DNA from: PALSA-243 sp036268375
GTDB taxonomy: Bacteria; Acidobacteriota; Terriglobia; Bryobacterales; Bryobacteraceae
Length of the DNA: 27,523 nt
Direction: 5' to 3'
NCBI GenBank assembly: GCA_036268375.1
Contig: DATAUH010000183.1
Location: forward strand, 1-27,523
This document shows positions 24,650-27,523 of this stretch, piece by piece. The notes under the pieces were generated by a model, which was not told where the DNA came from, made no database searches, and saw nothing but the letters and a program-made list of their open reading frames with translations. The position numbers were made by a program, and so were the translations under genes. Each line of letters begins with the position of its first letter. The stretch's first letter is position 1.

Positions 24650-24676
24650 TAGGGCACATCCAAACGTCAATGTGAG
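24584..24676 (-). pseudogene. Stump of a second ADOP-type permease (last 30 codons)
   Basis: Read on the minus strand, this encodes LTLTFGCALASYLPARI and then TTRIAPSIALRSE before a TAA stop at 24584-24586. Apart from a few residues this is the C-terminus of the permease at 25534. Differences in the shared part are AGC/AGT, ATG/ATC, ACT/ACC and ATT/ATC, nearly all at third codon positions. The copy was therefore under coding selection as a paralogue. Upstream (towards 24680) the frame meets TAA TAA and is lost in the PEP-CTERM gene, whose own stop lies inside it at 24667. It is the remnant of a tandem permease whose remainder was deleted or replaced. Confidence 0.85.
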
Positions 24677-25353
24677 TTATTAAACGTTGCCGTCCCCGGC
24701 CTAGCCCGATTGAACAGCTTGGCTCGCGTTATCAACAGCAGCATCGCTCCACCTAATGCAATCGAGAACGACGAAGGCTCGGGAGACACTCCTCGTGTCC
24801 ATGTTCCGGGTATATCGCTGGCGGCCGCGCTATAGTTAGTCCATGGATTGACGTTGTTTGAGGCGTAATCCTGCGGCAAAGAAGTCGTGAAAATGTCGTA
24901 AAGACACGCGTTCGTGTTGCATGTCGTTTCATTCAGCGCCTCCATACCATCTGCGGAGCTTGCATTGACGTACGTCGATATGTCCCACGCCCATATACGA
25001 CCACCTAGATCAGTCGCAACTAGCCCCTCAATAGTAGGATGCAAGGTCTTATCGGAACTGCCGAAAGAAAAGATTCCATCCGATACTTCCCAACTAATTA
25101 TCGACAGGTTCGAGACGTAGCCGGGGATGTTGAAAACGTATTCCGTGCCCGGCAAAAGCGGAGCCGCAAGCCCGAAACTAAGAACGATCCGTTCCTGCGA
25201 CGTATACGGAGTCGATGTGCTTGGCGTCGGGTTATAGAGTTCGTCGTAAGTATTTCCAGTGTAGGTATATACGGCTGCGACAGGCGATCCGGCCGCAGAC
25301 AGACAAAACAAAATACAAACCAACTGACCAACAACCACATTGGGGACTCTCAT
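24667..25353 (-). CDS. PEP-CTERM-anchored secreted protein
   Basis: A 228-residue protein from the ATG at 25353. A hydrophobic signal (MRVPNVVVGQLVCILFCLSA) precedes a mature beta-rich Thr/Ser/Asn/Tyr domain with one C-x4-C pair (TTCNTNACLYD). It ends with SPEPSSFSIALGGAMLLLITRAKLF, the PEP motif, membrane helix and basic tail recognised by exosortases, which cut near PEP and release or transfer the protein at the surface. Eight extra residues (TATFNNSH) follow, probably acquired by fusion into the permease stump, where its TGA lies. GC is about 47-53% in two sampled lines, below the neighbours. No Shine-Dalgarno sequence is visible. The frame extends to a TTG at 25410, but that adds 19 residues before the signal. 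No exosortase gene is in the window. Confidence 0.82.
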   Translation of the reverse strand: MRVPNVVVGQLVCILFCLSAAGSPVAAVYTYTGNTYDELYNPTPSTSTPYTSQERIVLSFGLAAPLLPGTEYVFNIPGYVSNLSIISWEVSDGIFSFGSSDKTLHPTIEGLVATDLGGRIWAWDISTYVNASSADGMEALNETTCNTNACLYDIFTTSLPQDYASNNVNPWTNYSAAASDIPGTWTRGVSPEPSSFSIALGGAMLLLITRAKLFNRARPGTATFNNSH

Positions 25354-25440
25354 ATTTTTGTGTTTCGAAAACAGAGAAATGATATTACATTGCAGGATGA
25401 TTATATCCAAGACGACTTCCCCTTAGCGAAGCCCGATAAT

Positions 25441-25466
25441 GGCGTGTGAGCTGCCGCCATCACGCC
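25441..25466 (-). terminator. Weak hairpin after the permease gene
   Basis: GGCGTG (25441-25446) pairs with CACGCC (25461-25466); an alternative ATGGCG/CGCCAT pairing (25439-25444, 25455-25460) competes. It lies about 70 bases past the permease stop on the minus strand and about 90 bases upstream of the PEP-CTERM start, and lacks a T-run. It could end permease transcripts or regulate the next gene. Nothing else is seen between 25354 and 25523. Confidence 0.25.
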
Positions 25467-25523
25467 GCTGATAGCCGATTAGGCGGTTCGCCACATCGCT
25501 ACGTCTTGAAGCGGTGAATCACC

Positions 25524-25599
25524 CGCGGCATAGTTATTCGGAGCGCAGCGCAATCGATGGAGCGATGCGTGTAGTCATGCGCGCCGGAAGATAGCTGGC
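25524..25599. repeat. Direct repeat, right copy (3' end of the intact permease)
   Basis: This is the partner of 24569-24649. It covers the last 22 codons of the intact permease (stop 25534-25536) and ten bases beyond. Those ten bases (CGCGGCATAG) are identical to the end of the kinase gene in the left copy although no kinase sequence lies here. The repeat unit therefore includes flanking sequence and is not explained by paralogy of the permease alone. Confidence 0.85.
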
Positions 25600-27523
25600 G
25601 AGCGCAGAGATGACCATCAGACCCGCTGCAACCACCGCATACGTAAACGGGTCGGCGGGACTGACATCGTAAAGCAGCGATTTCATCAAACGCGTCAGCG
25701 CAAACGCGCCTGCGAGGCCGCCCATAGCCCCTACGGCCGAGAGTAGCAGGCCGTGACGAATGAACATTCGCGAGACGCCCGATGGCGAAGCGCCCAACGC
25801 CAGGCGCACCCCGATTTCGCGAGTCCGCTGGGCGACTGAATAGGAGATCACGCCGTAGAGCCCGATGACGCCGAGCAATAACGCCATGCCGCCGGCGATC
25901 AAAAGCAGCGTGAACGTGAAAGTAGTACGCGCAAGGGAACGGTCGTAGACGGATTGAACCGTCTTTACGTTGGCAACCGGCAGTCGCGAATTGACGCCGC
26001 CAAGCGCGCGCTGCAAATCCGCCAGCAGCGCAGCCGTCCCCGCGCGCGGCGTACGGATAACAAACGTGACGGTGCGAGCCGCGAGATCTTTGGCGCCAAA
26101 ATCGCGCATTAATAGCGGCCAATAGACGATCGGCGGCGCAGGCTGGTCCACGCCGTTATTGCGCAAATCCGCCACCACGCCGATGATGGTCCGCCATGCG
26201 TCTGTCCTGCCAAAACGAATTCGCTTCCCGAGCGCGGCCTTTGGCTCCTTCCAAAGTTCGCGCGCCATGTTCTCCGACACCAGCGCAACTAACGCATGAT
26301 CGTACGTGTCGATCCAGGAAAACTCGCGTCCCGCCACCAGACGGCTCCCCACAGTCGAGATATAACCGGGCGAAATAAAGTGGAAGCCGCGCAGCGGCGG
26401 CGCGGCGGTGGCGCGATACAGGTGATCTTCCACGTAAACCGGATTGTTGGAGCCCTCGCCTTCGAGCGGAACCGTATCGCTAATCGCTGCCTGCGAAACT
26501 CCGGGTATCGCCCCGAGCCGACGCAGGATGTCCTCCTCCATGTGAATGGCAAGCGCGTCATCCTTCACCTGAGTTGCGGGAATGTAGACAGGCAGCGTCT
26601 CCAATTCCGCTATGTGTGACACGCCCGGGTCCACGCGGCGCAGCGCCTGGAAGGTGCGAATCATCAGGCCCGATCCGACCAGCAGGACCACTGCGAGCGC
26701 GACCTGCGCTATCACCAGGACGCTGCGGGCGCGATGGCGTTCCCTACTCTGGCTTTGCGTCCGCCCGCCGCCGTGGAGCGCGCCGGCTAATTGCGGACGC
26801 ACACACTTGAATACCGGAATCAGCCCGAAGAAAATGCCCGCGAGCAGCGAGGTGACAAACGTGAATGCGACTGCGACGGGATCGATCGAGATTTCGGAGA
26901 GCCGCGGCATGTGCGGCACGGCGGACAGAACCAGAACGCGCAACGACGCATACGCCAGTAGCAGACCGAGACCGCCGCCCGCAAATGCCAGCAGCACGCT
27001 TTCAAACAGAAGCTCCCGCACAATTCGTCCCATACTTGCGCCGAGCGCGGCGCGAATGGCCAGTTCGTGCCGGCGGCTATCGGCTCGCACCAGCAACAGA
27101 TTCGCCACATTGGCGCATGCGATCAGCAGGACGATGCCGACCGTTCCCATCAGCACCCAGAGCGTTTTTCCGATGTCTCCGACTAGTCGATCCTTCAGAG
27201 GAAGCAGTTTGGGTCCGATGCGCGCGTCAGTGTAGTTCTTCAAGCTGAAACCGGGATTCACGGTGAACTTTGCCGGCGCGAGCGGCAGCATGCGCGCGAC
27301 GTCTGCGTTAGCTTGCGCGAGCGTCACGCCCGGCTTCAGCCGCGCAAGGCCCTGACAGCAGAAGCCGATCAGCGGAATGTTGGCGCGATTGAGGCGCATG
27401 GGGAAAACCAGCGAAACCTCGTGGTCCATGAACTGGAACGACGGCGGAAGCACGGCGATGATGCGGCGCGGTACGTCGTCGACAACCAGCGAACGGCCAA
27501 TCGCGAAGCGGTCTGCGGAATAG
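25534..27523 (-). CDS. ADOP-type FtsX/MacB-like permease, 5'-partial
   Basis: At least 662 residues are visible and the frame is open to the right edge, so the start is outside the window. The GTG at 27453 is internal: upstream codons read YSADRFAIGRSLVVDDVPRR, the MacB periplasmic-core pattern normally found there. Two FtsX blocks are present. The first (about 27180-26790) has VGIVLLIACANVANLLLVRA, RRHELAIRAALGAS and two further helices. The second, near the C-terminus, has LLLGVIGLYGVISYSVAQRT, REIGVRLALGAS, LTRLMKSLLYDV and the terminal TRIAPSIALRSE. A second periplasmic core lies between them. Such duplicated permeases without a fused ATPase are expanded in Acidobacteriota; their substrates are unknown. 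No ATPase gene is adjacent on the visible side. Confidence 0.93.
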   Translation of the reverse strand, partial: YSADRFAIGRSLVVDDVPRRIIAVLPPSFQFMDHEVSLVFPMRLNRANIPLIGFCCQGLARLKPGVTLAQANADVARMLPLAPAKFTVNPGFSLKNYTDARIGPKLLPLKDRLVGDIGKTLWVLMGTVGIVLLIACANVANLLLVRADSRRHELAIRAALGASMGRIVRELLFESVLLAFAGGGLGLLLAYASLRVLVLSAVPHMPRLSEISIDPVAVAFTFVTSLLAGIFFGLIPVFKCVRPQLAGALHGGGRTQSQSRERHRARSVLVIAQVALAVVLLVGSGLMIRTFQALRRVDPGVSHIAELETLPVYIPATQVKDDALAIHMEEDILRRLGAIPGVSQAAISDTVPLEGEGSNNPVYVEDHLYRATAAPPLRGFHFISPGYISTVGSRLVAGREFSWIDTYDHALVALVSENMARELWKEPKAALGKRIRFGRTDAWRTIIGVVADLRNNGVDQPAPPIVYWPLLMRDFGAKDLAARTVTFVIRTPRAGTAALLADLQRALGGVNSRLPVANVKTVQSVYDRSLARTTFTFTLLLIAGGMALLLGVIGLYGVISYSVAQRTREIGVRLALGASPSGVSRMFIRHGLLLSAVGAMGGLAGAFALTRLMKSLLYDVSPADPFTYAVVAAGLMVISALASYLPARMTTRIAPSIALRSE

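Noticed and set aside
24579..25533. Insertion sequence or transposon
   Set aside because: The flanking repeats are direct, contain permease coding sequence, and enclose no transposase and no terminal inverted repeats.

Overview
The window looks like a piece of an Acidobacteriota chromosome, most like the Solibacter/Bryobacterales type. The sequence is GC-rich, with many GTG and TTG starts. It carries an FtsX/MacB-fold permease of the kind named 'acidobacterial duplicated orphan permease' (ADOP), a PEP-CTERM secreted protein, and several small secreted proteins without a recognisable family. The assignment comes from gene content and is not proven. Apart from the right-hand end this is ordinary chromosome: no phage, CRISPR array, tRNA or rRNA was seen.

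Left part (1-8310). The 3' part of a UvrD-type helicase/PD-(D/E)XK nuclease with four iron-sulfur-type cysteines enters from the left edge. A secreted protein of unknown function and a RibBA-type riboflavin enzyme follow on the minus strand. The GTP cyclohydrolase II half of RibBA keeps its zinc cysteines but has lost the usual catalytic segment. A hairpin-rich divergent spacer separates ribBA from a diadenylate cyclase / YbbR / GlmM operon, which links c-di-AMP to cell-wall precursor synthesis.

Middle part (8320-16296). An OmpR-family response regulator and histidine kinase sit downstream of a five-gene minus-strand glycosylation operon. The operon order is GT2 glycosyltransferase, dolichol-phosphate-mannose-synthase-like GT2, DUF2304 membrane protein, TMTC-like polytopic membrane protein with TPR repeats, and GT4 glycosyltransferase. 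The set could activate a sugar on a lipid carrier and transfer it outside the cytoplasmic membrane. A small secreted protein gene is divergent from the operon.

Right-middle part (16488-24578). A Ycf46-like AAA ATPase converges on an FHA-domain protein. A glycine-zipper stress protein and a family 57 glycoside hydrolase follow. A Cpx-like module comes next: an LTxxQ (Spy/CpxP-like) periplasmic protein is divergent from a CpxR-like regulator overlapping a CpxA-like kinase, and the spacer holds four GTAA(A/G) repeats.

Right end (24569-27523). A PEP-CTERM protein gene of lower GC lies between two direct repeats. The right repeat is the 3' end of an ADOP permease that runs off the window. The left repeat encodes the last 30 residues of a second permease, abutting the kinase gene. 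It is therefore the stump of a lost tandem paralogue, and the clearest rearrangement scar in the window.
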